The translations under genes were made by a program, and so were the position numbers. The notes below the pieces were generated by a model. It saw only the letters and a program-made list of their open reading frames with translations. It was not told where the DNA came from and ran no database searches. From Cyrtodaria siliqua (taxonomy: Eukaryota > Mollusca > Bivalvia > Adapedonta > Hiatellidae), in NCBI GenBank assembly GCA_037043455.1, contig JAWPHD010004392.1, positions 1-64,000 of the forward strand: 64,000 nucleotides of DNA. The letters are read 5' to 3'. Shown piece by piece: positions 34,721 through 45,409 of this stretch (position 1 is the stretch's first letter; each line of letters starts with the position of its first letter).

Positions 34721-34740
34721 TGTAATTATTGAGATATTAA

Positions 34741-34781
34741 AGGTATTGTCTACTGGTGCGTTAGCTGTTTGGTTCAGTATA
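34741..34781 (+). repeat. Transposon terminus abutting TTAA (inverted partner of 31204)
   Basis: TTAA at 34737-34740, then AGGTATTGTCTACTGGTGCG and a further 21 bases matching 31204-31244 in inverted orientation. Both ends point outward from the split core-repeat locus. Confidence 0.6.
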
Positions 34782-35039
34782 GATAAATACTTATCTGTAT
34801 ACGTTCAAATATTCTAACATATATGCAGACTTAGGTTGCTTCCTCATTCGAATTTAATTCATTAAGTGTAACCTGAGCAATCGTGTCATTTGTTGTATAA
34901 GTAAGTATCATTTTAACGTGCATGGTTTGACATTTTAAAGAGGTTCTCATTAAAAGATATATTTCTCTATTTATATATTTATATTGAAAATGAAGAAAGA
35001 ATATGCAACACCTATAGCAAGAGGGTTGATTTTTAATTT

Positions 35040-35800
35040 TAAAATGGGTTAATTATTCCCACTACGACGGGAATATTCCCCGAGCAACTTATTTAGAGGT
35101 TAATGTTTCTCAACTTATTCGTTGTTTTTCTAGAGCTCGAAGTCGAGTTGAGGACTTTAATATTCGTAACCCCTTGGTACAACTAAAATACTACTACATC
35201 AGGGCTACTGTTACCATTAACTTCGAAATATCTTTCTAAATGTTATCATCATATTTCTTTTTTTTTAATATAAAGGTAATTTCAGAACTCTTCTGAGACA
35301 AGGACTATCACGACCCAACTTCTATGGTGACGTGAATTACAAACGTCGTAAGATCCTCGGTCGTGATCACTTTCATAAATCAGTACTAACCTTTTTAGAA
35401 CGTATATCAAAAGAGATTATGACCACTTCATTTTGCAACGCACTGCATGTCATCGGTTGACCCATTTACTGTTCGCCTCTATGATTTTCTTTTTAATTGT
35501 GGGAGGACCGAACAGATTGTGGACCCTATGATGACGTCTACCTACCTAAATCCTAGAAGGGATGCTAACTTTCGATGCTTGTCTTCAATCTTTCCTTGTT
35601 TGCCTTGAATGGTTTATTCTCTTGTTGCTCTGGCTTCTTCCAAGTTAATGAGTACTTGCTTTCTGGCTTTCTAAAAGAAATTATATTCATATATAATACA
35701 TGATACTCTTTGTGTTATAAGTATTAAACCCTATTAATACTGCCTAGTTTGTCAGTGGATATAAAGAGTGAGGTGTGGTGCACACAAGACTGACATTTGA
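35040..35800 (+). pseudogene. PLE C-terminal fragment plus 3' tail
   Basis: Sense similarity to the PLE reverse transcriptase thumb and C-terminus: 'CAACTTATTCGTTGTTTTTC', 'GAGGACTTTAATATTCGTAA', 'AGAACTCTTCTGAGACAAGG', 'TGCAACGCACTGCATGTCAT'. Several frameshifts and an AT-rich gap at 35215-35275 break it. Tail blocks ('TTCTCTTGTTGCTCTGGCTT') run to about 35800, with 'GAGGTGTGGTGCAC'. The hairpin pair is missing. Confidence 0.75.
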
Positions 35801-36264
35801 TATTTAATACGTAACTTACATAAATGAATACGTTTGTGTTTGGAAAAGATATGAATAACTTATTTGGAGACAATACAACGTTTTAATGTGTACATGCTCA
35901 ATTTTCGGGTAGTAAATGGAATAGTAGATTTCCAAAATGAAATATTACTATCCATATATAAAGAATAGAAACATAATCATTATAAAAAGTAATAGGTTAA
36001 CAAAAGCTATGCTTAAACATTATAAGAAAGCAACGTCATTTTAACACACTAATCTCATTAATAAATATTTAAACCCTAATTACAATTATTTTATTCAACA
36101 GTATCGGCATTACCCCGGAATTAACATGTATTGCACGTAACCCTAAATGTCGTCTATCAATCTCAGTTGTTTGTGTTTTCATTCAACAAATCGAAACACT
36201 ATTATATAAATATGTATGCTTAGTTTGCATTTCGTTATTTTAAACATGTTTGGTGGTTTGTAAA
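35801..36264. other. Non-coding AT-rich spacer
   Basis: Nothing recognisable. Confidence 0.5.
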
Positions 36265-36790
36265 TTCCTGTCGTGCCCTTATTGGTTTATTCTCTTGTTG
36301 CTCTGGCTTCTTCCAAGGTAATGAGTATTTGGTGTGTGGCTTTCTAATGTTTTACCCTCTGCGTGGCTTTCGAGGCTGTTGCTTTTTTTGGTATTTATAT
36401 ATACACGAGCATCTTTGTGTTTCACTTATATTGCCTAGTAATGCTGCCGTGTTGGTTAGAGAATAGTTCATGGCGGGGATTTCTTTATTTACACTGTCCC
36501 TTTTTATTGGGATGACAGTATGGTACGTGTGAGTATAGAACCTGGTTTCAACCCCCTTCGGCCTTTTTTGCCACTGACCGTTCCAAGGCGGTAGCCCTAT
36601 TGTCAACCATTTTGTGTTTGTAATGTCTTATTTGGCCTTTTATTCATCTTTAAAGTTGTTGTCTGTCGTCTTTAAATACTACCTTTCCTGTTGACTTTTA
36701 TATCTATATTTATAATTATTGTTTGTTTTTTGCATTATGTTTTTGGTTGACTGTGGTCCTTCAATGCTACATGTCCTGTTCGACCGTTAT
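36265..36790 (+). repeat. Solo PLE 3' tail
   Basis: A full-length tail from 'CCTTATTGGTTTATTCTCTT' through 'GGCGGGGATTTCTTTATTT' and the hairpin region (36555-36595) to 'GTTGACTGTGGTCCTTCAAT'. Hairpin 1 lacks part of its left arm (CTTCGGCC opposite GCCACTG). Hairpin 2, ACCG/CGGT, is intact. Confidence 0.85.
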
Positions 36791-36792
36791 AT

Positions 36793-36975
36793 CGACCTTT
36801 GTTGACTGTGTTCTGTAAAAGGAATATTCGACCTTTGTTGACTGTGTTCTGTAAAAGGAATAATCGACCTTTGTTGACTGTGTTCTGTAAAAGGAATATT
36901 CGACCTTTGTTGACTGTGTTTTGTAAAAGGAATATTCGACCTTTGTTGACTGTGTTCTGTAAAAGGAATACAGAT
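36793..36975 (+). repeat. 36-bp minisatellite derived from the PLE tail, 5 units
   Basis: Each unit has 'TTGTTGACTGTGTTCTGTAA' plus 'AAGGAATATTCGACC', which is the tail's TTGACTGTGTTC and TTCGAC blocks brought together. The period is divisible by 3, so frames stay open on both strands without being genes. Confidence 0.9.
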
Positions 36976-38694
36976 CCTGTTCGACTTTTGTACCATTTTT
37001 TACATCAGATGATCACTTTATAACGTAATTTACCAAATGATATTGTTAAGGTATTGTTAAAGTATATATTTGAGTTCTGAAATTTTAGAAATTTCTTTCT
37101 CAAATAAAAGTATTTTAAAAGTTTTTAAAGATTTATTTTTTTGTATTTTTTACCTGGATTGTAATTAACCCTTTATTTTCAGGAAAACTCGACCTCTGAA
37201 ACGACAATGCAACTAAAACAAAGCAGTCATCAACTACTAATCGTCTTCCCACCTTGAAGGATTCTCCATTTGGTAATGAAACGAAATGACAATAAACCTT
37301 AGTATTACACGCACGCACTTGGCTCGTGACACCCAGTTCAATCCGTTTATTCATAAAGGTTTACGATGTTGATGTTCACGGACTTGTTTGCAAGCAGATC
37401 TGTTTTAATATTTTCTAATAACACATCAATCAAAATGAAGAGTGAAGGATGACATTTACAGTTGAGACATTAGTTATGAAAACAAGTGATGGATTTCCTA
37501 AAAGGTGCAAAACTGTCCCTGACACTGAACGGTTTGTTAAAGTTAATTGATTCTTAGTTATTAACATCAACAATAACATAAACATATGATGTACGTTAAT
37601 GTGTAACAAGAAGAAGTATCGCATGTAAAAATAAAAAAGAGGTAAAAAGAAACAAAACGTTTAAAATAAAAGAAGTGTTGGCAAAAGGAAATAAATGTTT
37701 GTAAAAAGAAAAGTGTCAGTGTTTAAGTGTTTACAATTTGTCAAAGTGTGCTATTTGCAAACCGTTTGTTAGTTCATCTAGAGTCATAGTGAGCATTTGA
37801 TATGCTAAAGTCAATTTATTCTCAGTTAGGAAACACATACTGTGACATTTTGTGCTCTAAATTTAAATATGTATGTTATTGACAGTTATCTCCAATTAGT
37901 ATCATCCAGTTTTAGTGACCTATTTCTTGTGGTATATTAAACGTTTGTCAAGGTTATAATTTTTTAAATTGCCAGAAACACTATTTACCTGCGTATTTTA
38001 AGCTGTTTGAGTGAACATCAGTAAAAAAGGTTACATCGTAAAATGGTCAGCATACGCACACATCCGATCTGTACACTTTAAATCTGGGTAACAACTTATG
38101 AATGTAGTTTTCAATTTCCGTATATTTGTTATAATAGTCCAGAATAGAAAATATTTGTTTTAAATCTCATTGGTAACAAGATAAGAGGACGATACATACA
38201 AAATAAATACACATATTGAAATAATGAGAAATTAACATGAGACATGTATTAAGCATTTGTTTTCCGTGTGAATATATATTTATTAATTTGGTACACAGAA
38301 CTACCTTTTCTAAACATATTTCAACTTTAAAAATAATAGGTCGCGGACCTGGTTTTTGAGATGATATTGTTCTATGTATATATGAAAAAATGCATGATAT
38401 TCGCAAAAATAGAAAATAGAGTGGTATTATTATATTACTTGCCTGCCTTGCAGAGCTCCGGAATAAATTTAGCTTTTGGCGAGTAAAAAAGCATTTCGAG
38501 AAAAATCTAATATTTTATATGAATAGATGACCCCCCACCCCACCCCCAACCCGACCCCCACACCCCCACCCCACCCCAACCCCAGAAAACGTCTGTTTTG
38601 TTAGCTAATATTGTGTACGTTAAGATAATGAAATAAAAACAATATGATGCGGTACTTTTTTGGAGAAAAATGCAATATTATTGTAAACCTAAAA
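36976..38694. other. Non-coding AT-rich region with a C-rich tract
   Basis: No gene is recognised. A C/A-rich tract with repeated CCCCACCCC lies at 38530-38585. Confidence 0.5.
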
Positions 38695-38880
38695 TTGTTG
38701 AGCGTTGTGGTCTAATGGTAGAGCGTTGAACCCGTCATGGCCATATGTGTTGTGTTCCTGAGCAAGACACGTTATCTGCATTTGCTTAGTACTGGTTATA
38801 CCCAGGAATACATCGAAAGGGCTTAAACTATGTTCATTGAGCTTTCTTACAATCGATGTAAAATAAATAAGTTTAAACTA
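38695..38880 (+). mobile_element. SINE family B, internally deleted
   Basis: The A-box-like 'TGGTCTAATGGTAGAGCG' is followed, after loss of the B-box region, by 'CCTGAGCAAGACACGTTAT', 'TACTGGTTATACCCAGGAA', 'TACATCGAAAG' and 'ATCGATGTAAAATAA'. Confidence 0.8.
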
Positions 38881-39417
38881 AGCTAAACCTAAAATGTCTT
38901 AAAAGTGATGGGTTTTGGAACTAAAAAGCTCAGACTATGTCTATAACTGTTTAAATGCACATACCTTTTTCCATTTAAATGGATTCTACAACATTAAAAG
39001 TAGTACCCAACCATCAAGTTTCAAGTTATTTTTACCATTGTAGACAGAAGTCAAGTAAAGGTATGAAAATATGACCCGAACCCCGAACATATTAGCACAC
39101 AATTGAAACTAACTTTTTTCTGAAGGAAAAAACACACAGAATCGAAGTTAAGGTCTTCGAGAATAATTTATGTAAATAAGTCTCTCTGTTCATGTTTTTT
39201 TAATACAGTTATTTAGTTAATAACAGATTAAATTATTTGTATCATGTTTGTTAGATTTCTGGCATACCTTTCACACGTTTACTTTAAACTAACACAACAT
39301 TATGAAGTAAACAGCACGTTAATCACCTTTATATATTTGGATCTGTTTGAATTGTTGACGCTCTCAATGTACCCGAATCGTACAGCTTCGTGATGTTCAG
39401 AGGTATTTGTTTGTTTA

Positions 39418-39705
39418 AAGGTAGGGACTGGAGTGGCCCAGTTACTATGGACTTGAAAAACGGAGGAACCGGATTCAAGACTCACCGGGGCTACCGAGGA
39501 TCGTCCGTGTGTTCTTGAGAAATACAAGTTTCCTTAGTCTCGTCCGCTTGGTTGTGACGCAAACCGGGTAGTCTTGTGTTCTCGGAGCATATTAAAGAAC
39601 AACTTGGTATGGCAGCTTCCTGGAAGCCTATGTATTCTACCCTTATTCATGGGGCGACTCTAAATAACCTTTAATGTGTTGATGAGCAGTTAAACAACGT
39701 GCAAT
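39418..39705 (+). mobile_element. Probable tRNA-derived SINE, family C
   Basis: The head has 'GTGGCCCAGTTACTATGG' and 'ACCGGATTCAAGACTCACCG' (B-box-like). The end is 'ACCTTTAATGTGTTGATGAG' and 'CAGTTAAACAAC', a form common at 3' ends of molluscan SINEs. It is the only copy in the window, so boundaries are tentative. Confidence 0.55.
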
Positions 39706-40300
39706 TTTATACGCGTATATGTTTTGTGCTTTTATAAATATAACCATTGATTTTATTGTTACAATACAATTTCGCAATAATCAAAGAAGATTGATATTTT
39801 TTTATATTTACAAAACGAAAGTGGACAAGTTGTATAGTATTCGGACATGTTCTTTAGACGAAATTTAATTTACAAAATAAACCAACTAAAAGAGCTTCGA
39901 TTTTGTTCTTTTTCCTATTTGAGATCAAACTATGTCTATACATTCAGAAAAAGTAATAACATTTTCTGTTGCAGTTAGTCCTGGATAAAAGTTCATCTTT
40001 GATAAACTATGGTGTTATCTAACATGGTTTATTAAAATACTATATGTTGATTGGTTATTGGGGTGGTCTGAAAGAAAGAAAGCTATATAAACCTAAGACG
40101 TCATTTTAAACGCCAGAAAACACGTTAACCATTGAGACGTCATTTTGAACGTCAAATGCACAAAAAATAACAACGCAATGAACTGCGTTATTTTAAGCGA
40201 CGCTACGTTCCAACAATACATTTAAACAGTATGAGTGTATATTATATATTCTGTGATGAATTATAGAAATTTCCCAGTTTGAGAAAATCTATAACATATC
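39706..40300. other. Non-coding AT-rich region
   Basis: No gene. Two imperfect repeats of 'GACGTCATTTT.AACG' lie at 40097-40160. Confidence 0.5.
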
Positions 40301-40305
40301 CCTTC

Positions 40306-40350
40306 CTCTACTGTGCTATCTCGCCTAGTGGGCAAGATAGCACAGTAGAC
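40306..40350. repeat. Near-perfect hairpin
   Basis: The arm CTACTGTGCTATCTCGCC and its inverse (GGGCAAGATAGCACAGTAG) flank a 4-base loop TAGT. One mismatch. Confidence 0.85.
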
Positions 40351-40370
40351 AAATGTTATGAACTAAACGG

Positions 40371-40414
40371 TAGACGTCACGATATTACGTCACGAATTGA
40401 CGTCATGATATTAC
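40371..40414. promoter_or_regulatory. Cluster of CRE-like GACGTCA motifs
   Basis: Three GACGTCA or ACGTCAC motifs alternate with GATATTAC in 44 bases (TAGACGTCACGATATTAC..., then TTGACGTCATGATATTAC). They could bind CREB/ATF-type factors. They sit inside a hairpin-element cluster with no gene nearby, so regulation is unproven. Confidence 0.3.
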
Positions 40415-40501
40415 TCCGTGCTGTCGTCAAAGGAGTGACAGAAAAAGGAATACTTGTGTCAAAAGACGATTGGAAAGAAATGTATCACAGAACTTATATT
40501 A

Positions 40502-40672
40502 TATAGTTTAATTAACATTTTTGTCGTGATACGGAAAATAATTCACTCGTGAGAAATATTCTTGCGATATAGAAACTCGTGCGAAAACGCACTCGTTTCT
40601 ATATCGCAAGAATCTTTCTCACTCAGGAATTATTTCCCGCATCACTTCAACAATGTTAATTAAACTCTATAT
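40502..40672. mobile_element. Foldback MITE, arms of about 83 bp
   Basis: Almost the whole 171 bp folds on itself around GCGAAAACGC at 40581-40590. Left-arm blocks TAGTTTAATTAACATT, CGTGATACGG, GAAATAATTC and TTCTTGCGATATAGAAAC all recur inverted on the right, with a few mismatches. Confidence 0.85.
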
Positions 40673-40792
40673 ATTCTTCTCATTTGACGTTGAGAGATAT
40701 AGGCATTAAATGTAAGTTGTGAGAATTTGTTTGTATTTTGTGCAATCTCTCAACATATGTTTCATGATACATAAAACTTCATTTTAGATAAG

Positions 40793-40961
40793 AAATAAAA
40801 TATTTCCAGCGGGTTTATTTTGTGCGAGATCAAAGCCGAGTGTTTGGGACATGAAACACATCGAAACCGCGGGCCTGCGGCACTTGGTATCGATGAACTT
40901 CAAGTCCCGCCAACCAGGTATCGATCTGGGATAATATAAGCCCGCTGGAAATATTTTATTT
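40793..40961. mobile_element. Short inverted-repeat element (MITE-like)
   Basis: Inverted ends of about 24 bp share AAATAAAATATTTCCAGCGG and the next few bases. The 120-bp interior includes paired GGTATCGAT motifs. No clear target duplication. Confidence 0.7.
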
Positions 40962-41434
40962 GTTAATTAATAAATTAAATGATTTTTACTTGATTTTAGT
41001 GTATCAAAAAATTTCTTCACTATTTAAACAGTTATTTGGTTGAATAATTAAGAAGACCAGTGAAAAAACGCAACATTTTGAAAACGTATGTTATTTGTTA
41101 TTTTTAGACAGGTAAGCAAGATCAAGATGAGCATAAACAACTGTAGAAAATATCCGTATATGGATAAATTATGAAGTCGTCAGTCTCGGACATTCCCCAG
41201 TTCCGGATCAAATAATATTTCAATTACCCAGAGTTTTGAAAACAAATTTAACAATGTAAATAAAACTAAAACTGTATATACATACTGTTCTAGTGTCTTA
41301 CTTCATATTTGAGGATTAACGGATGTCTTTTCAATGGGTTCAAAATAGAAAAGGGTCAGAATCTGCAAACATACAACATTTAGTTGTATACAGAGATAAC
41401 ACCAATTTATTAAAAGAATCCATATGCATGCTTA
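40962..41434. other. Non-coding AT-rich region
   Basis: Nothing recognisable. Confidence 0.5.
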
Positions 41435-41740
41435 GTATGGTTGCCACTGGGTCAATGGAATTTACAAAACTACAATAACTTTTCAGACAAAAATCGCCAG
41501 TTTAAAATAGTAGATGTGGCTGGCACTCCAATAGGTCATATGACAAAGGCATTATCATGATGCTACTTCTGTTCAGTATTAGAAGAAGAATGAAGCACAG
41601 TATGGCCAGTCCCAAACGAAGGAAGGGTGTTGCCTTGAAATTATGTAATTATTCATCCAGATTTTGAGACAAAGTTCAACAAGTTGATCTCAGCTTTGAA
41701 AAAGATACCTGAGGGGTCTGTCTCTATTTGAATAAAAGAA
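41435..41740 (+). pseudogene. Possible HIRAN-like domain remnant
   Basis: One frame reads FKIVDVAGTPIGHMTKALS, then stops. Another frame gives EAQYGQSQTKEGCCLEI and then a shift to LCNYSS. This succession (variable value, G/IGH-x-x-K-x-L, then a G-C-LEI-C-Y ending) recalls the HIRAN DNA-end-binding fold. Stops and at least one frameshift break it. A weak assignment from pattern memory. Confidence 0.25.
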
Positions 41741-41774
41741 AAGAATATAAAAATTGTTTTAATCCGGATTATTA

Positions 41775-41945
41775 TTCATGAATATTGAGTTCTGCTCAAC
41801 TCGGGGCTAGAGGGCGTGAGCGATAGCTAGCATATTTCACTGCCGCATGAACAGTCTCAATCAAACCGAGACTGCAATATTTCGTATGTGTCGTGCTCGG
41901 CCGTTTCCAAAGTCCATTATCTTACTCTTTTCTGTATATTACTTG
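41775..41945 (-). mobile_element. FB1 element, 5' structured half
   Basis: Minus strand: AAAAGAGTAAGATAATGG start (about 41920-41938), 'GGAAACGGCCGAGCACGAC', perfect hairpin CAGTCTC/GAGACTG (41852-41874), then a damaged second hairpin and 'CTCTAGCCCCGAGTTGAGCA'. The body half is missing. Confidence 0.75.
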
Positions 41946-42760
41946 TCAAGACATATTGCAAGCTCCACAATTCTAAAACTGTCATGTAAAACTAAGAACT
42001 AGGTGTATATATAGTATCAATAATATATTGTGAAATTATTGCAAGAATCACTTAAATTTAAACTATAGTAGACAATACAGTTTCTTATTTTCACTGGTTT
42101 ATCTTTCTTTAAAATCTTTGTGAAGCAAAATTTTATTTAACAGTTACCTAAAGAATTTTGGGCACTGCAAAAACAATTAAATGGATGGCCTTCTCATTGC
42201 GGGATTTTTTCATTTAAACTAATTATTTGTTCACGTATTTCTAGTCACAAGTTTATCGTCTTTGTTAATTTTGTAGAACTGTTATATTTATTGGTATGTA
42301 ATATATATAGATCTACAGATATAAAACATATCTGTTTGAAGAAAAAAATCTTGTCAAATTGTTAGTAATTAATTTTGAACCTTTAAAATTAATATGTTGA
42401 TTTAAACATTTTTAATGTCTTGTATGTAAATTACAATGCAATCGGGTCGAGACACAATTGCCACGCACATTAGTTACGGCTCTTCCCTACAATGGAATTT
42501 TAACAAATATATTTAATGGCTATTGCTATTAACACTATCATTAAGCTGGATTAACTACAACATGTAAGTAGTAGGACATGTTAAGATAGTATGATGATGA
42601 ATATAAGTACTAGTTAATAGAAACAAAGAAAAAGGGAGAAGTAGAAGTGGAAGAAAGAAAAGGGCAACTCACTTGACATTGCTTGTTACATTGCTCGGGT
42701 TGATCAGAACAGATAATAATATTATGTTAAAGTTTCAAAAACAAAAGTTTTGACAGATAC
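41946..42760. other. Non-coding AT-rich region
   Basis: Nothing recognisable. Confidence 0.5.
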
Positions 42761-43004
42761 CTTGTGTTTTGAGACGACCCCTAGTATAAGAAGTGCACCT
42801 GCTGTCACGTGTTTCACTATTGAAGAATGTTTTCCGGTTCTAGCGCCAGTACTGTTCGCTGGAAAGCATGAATGCTTGCCTATATTTAGAAACGAAATAT
42901 GTCCATGAAAGAGATTGAAAAGGTCTTTCAAACCACCCTTCTTAGAAATGACTTCAAGTTGTTGTTTGAAAGTATGCACGAAATGTTTCACTAGTGTTTC
43001 GGGA
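42761..43004 (-). CDS. Candidate internal exon of unknown protein
   Basis: On the minus strand an acceptor (GGTTGTCAG) at 43005-43006 opens a 244-bp frame with no stops: it needs one base to complete its first codon, and ends at CACAAG|GTATCTG in phase 0. It encodes PETLVKHFVHTFKQQLEV followed by a basic, His-rich stretch including HGHISFLNIGKHSCF and a hydrophobic VTAGALLILGVV. No family is recognised and no neighbouring exon was found. It could equally be chance. Confidence 0.25.
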
Positions 43005-43393
43005 CTGACAACCTCATTGTATACATGTTATACATTAGGAAAGCTGTATCAATAGATGTCACCTTTTGTCGACATTGCTTGATGTTTTGTTAAAGATTTC
43101 TACCGAAGCCACACTGTCAACATGTTTGAATTTGGTTGCCAGATGAGGTCATAGGTATATATAAAATGTCTTTAATGAAATATAAAACGTGGGATATGAT
43201 GACTTCGCATTTGATCAAAAGAGGGGCATTTTAATAAATACTGAAATTCGTCAGGTAGATAGTACATCTGAGGTTTTACGCAATGTTTTGTATACATGTA
43301 TCTGCAAGTTTAAATGGGGAACATGTGGTTGGTCGTTCCGAATGAGAATGCATATATATATATATATATATATATGTACATACTCAGTATATT

Positions 43394-43685
43394 TAAAAAC
43401 GCAACACTTTTGATTTTCGATTAATTGCAGTCCGCTAATACTTTGTTCAAATCAAGATTGTAATTTATGTTAGTACATAAGTATCTTTGTCCCATTATGT
43501 TTAGTACATTGTTTTTTGTTTGTTCAAATCCTGATTGTAGTATATGAAGTCTCTTCGTCCAAAAGGTTAACATATGACGATAAACAGTTGCAAGATTGCT
43601 CTATTTCCTTCAGTCAAAACACATTTTGCACGAGGACATCAATTCCACACTAGAAATTCAAAAAATACAAAGTGTTGCGTTTTCA
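43394..43685. mobile_element. MITE with AAAACGCAACACTTT ends
   Basis: AAAACGCAACACTTTTGATTTT on the left and, inverted, AAAACGCAACACTTTGTATTTT on the right bound about 290 bp. The termini resemble those of the elements at 51740 (AAAACGCAACACGGG). The (TA)n at 43350 lies just outside. Confidence 0.7.
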
Positions 43686-43738
43686 AGATGAACTGCGTGT
43701 AGTTATAGGTATATAATTGCTTCTCTGTTACTTCTATG

Positions 43739-44005
43739 TTATCGCTTAAGTCGGTGCTAGGAGTGAGAGGTGTTGCATCATATAATGATCTCTCTTGAAC
43801 AGACTCAATAAAACCGAGTCTGCTACTTTTCTCTCTTGTTTGTGTTTGTTGCTTCCAAGGGATCACCTTTTCCGTATATATTGACATTCACACTAACGTG
43901 CTGTGTGGCGGCCGTAAAATGTCTCGGTTTTATTGAGACTGTTCATGAGAGGTAATTATAAGATTAAACACCTCTCACGGCCCCTAGCACTGGCTTAAGC
44001 GATAT
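43739..44005. mobile_element. Foldback element built from two FB1-type hairpin arms
   Basis: The left arm (43739-43830) and right arm (43918-44005) are inverted copies: ATCGCTTAAG, GTGCTAGG, GTGAGAGGTGTT, then hairpin 1. Within the left arm hairpin 1 is CAGACTC/GAGTCTG (43800-43822). In the right arm it is GTCTC/GAGAC, and hairpin 2 is TGAGAGGT/ACCTCTCA. About 90 bp of unrelated sequence separates the arms. Confidence 0.8.
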
Positions 44006-44054
44006 TCTACTTTAAAGCAACAGAGAATGGCCTTAAATTATGTTTAATAATTGG

Positions 44055-44420
44055 CTTCTTATATATACCCGAGCATTCTTTATATACACGAGCATCTTTG
44101 TGTTTTACTTATATTGCCTATTAATGCTGCGAGAGAATAGTTCATGGCGGGGATTTCTTTTTTTACACTGTCCCGTTTTATTGGGATGACAGTAGGGTAA
44201 GTGTGAGGTTTGGTTCACCTTAGAACCTTAGAACCTGGTTTAAACCCCCAGTGACCTTTTTTGCCACTGACCGTTCCAAGGCGTTAGCCCTTTTTGTGTT
44301 TGTGACATCATTTGCCTTTATTCCATAACAACATTGCCATTCATGTTTATCGTTTTGCGTGTTTTGGGGTTTACTGTGTTCTATGAAAGCTGCATTTCAC
44401 TTTTATACTTATCTTGATGA
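44055..44420 (+). repeat. Solo PLE 3' tail
   Basis: Starts with 'TATATACCCGAGCATTCTT' (duplicated once), then 'GGCGGGGATTTC', 'GGATGACAGTAGGGTAAGTG', hairpin region 44249-44285 and the GTTCTATGAAAG end. Hairpin 1 is CAGTGAC/GCCACTG with one A-C mismatch, which becomes a G-U pair on the other strand. Confidence 0.8.
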
Positions 44421-44424
44421 TCTC

Positions 44425-45235
44425 AAAGGACCAGTAAATAATAACAATACTGATTTGTAGTCGGGACGAAGTCTTCAGTACCACCAAGGGCAATGGTAAG
44501 ATACATGTTCCATAACTATGTATTGCATTTAAGCAAAAGTATGGTACTTTACTTACTGTGAATTTCGTGTTTTGGCAAGTCCATGTATTTTAATAACTGC
44601 AAGGCGTGCATCAATAACACTTCAGTTAAGCCTGGAATAGCAATAGTACTAGTAGAGACATGCTCCATAAATCTGTATTGCATTTAAGGAAAGTTATGTC
44701 CCTTTTTCGACTTCAATTTCTGGTTAAAGTTTTTAGGTAGGTCGTTGTATTTCAATAGGTGCTTGTAAGGTATCAATAGAACTTCAGAATATGTCTTCCA
44801 TAACATCAAGGGAGATGCTAGACATATGTTCCATACCTCTGTATTGCATTGTAGCAAAATTATGGCCCTTTTTCTGGTTAAAGATTGTTGGCAAGTCCAT
44901 GTGTTTCAATAGCTACATGTCATATATCAATTAAACTTGACATGTACTCTCAGTATGACAAAGGACACTCAGAGATTGATGTTCCACAACTCCGTATTGT
45001 ATTTCAACCCCATTTCGACTTAGAATTTATTTTATTTTAATTTCTGGCAAGTCCATTTATTTCAATACCCTTTGTCCATATATCTCTTGAAACTTCAAAG
45101 AAGCTTGACAAGTGACATCAAAGACACTTACAGACACATATTTCATAACTTTGTATTTCAATTTAGCCAAGTGATAACTTTTTTTCAATTGAGAGTTTCT
45201 GGTTAAATTTGTTTAAACAACTTCATATGTTTAAC
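44425..45235 (+). repeat. Core-repeat array, about 160-bp unit (same family as 54540)
   Basis: Units with 'CTGTATTGCATTTAAG', 'TTATGGCCCTTTTTC.', 'TTGGCAAGTCCATGTATTTC' and 'TAAAGCTTGGA'-like text recur about five times. The same series appears at 54540-55260, including the terminal 'TTCATAACTTTGTATTTC' unit. Likely the core of a composite repetitive element. Confidence 0.8.
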
Positions 45236-45409
45236 CTCCACAATTAAGACTGCCAAGGCTGTAGCTCTATTGTCAACCCATGTGTGTTTGTGATGTCTTA
45301 TCTGTAACCTAGCTTTGCATGTGGCTGAATCTGCTTCTTAAGTCCACTTACTTGTTGATGATATTCACAAAGTCATCGCACAAGTACCAGGACCCTTGTA
45401 TAGTAAACG

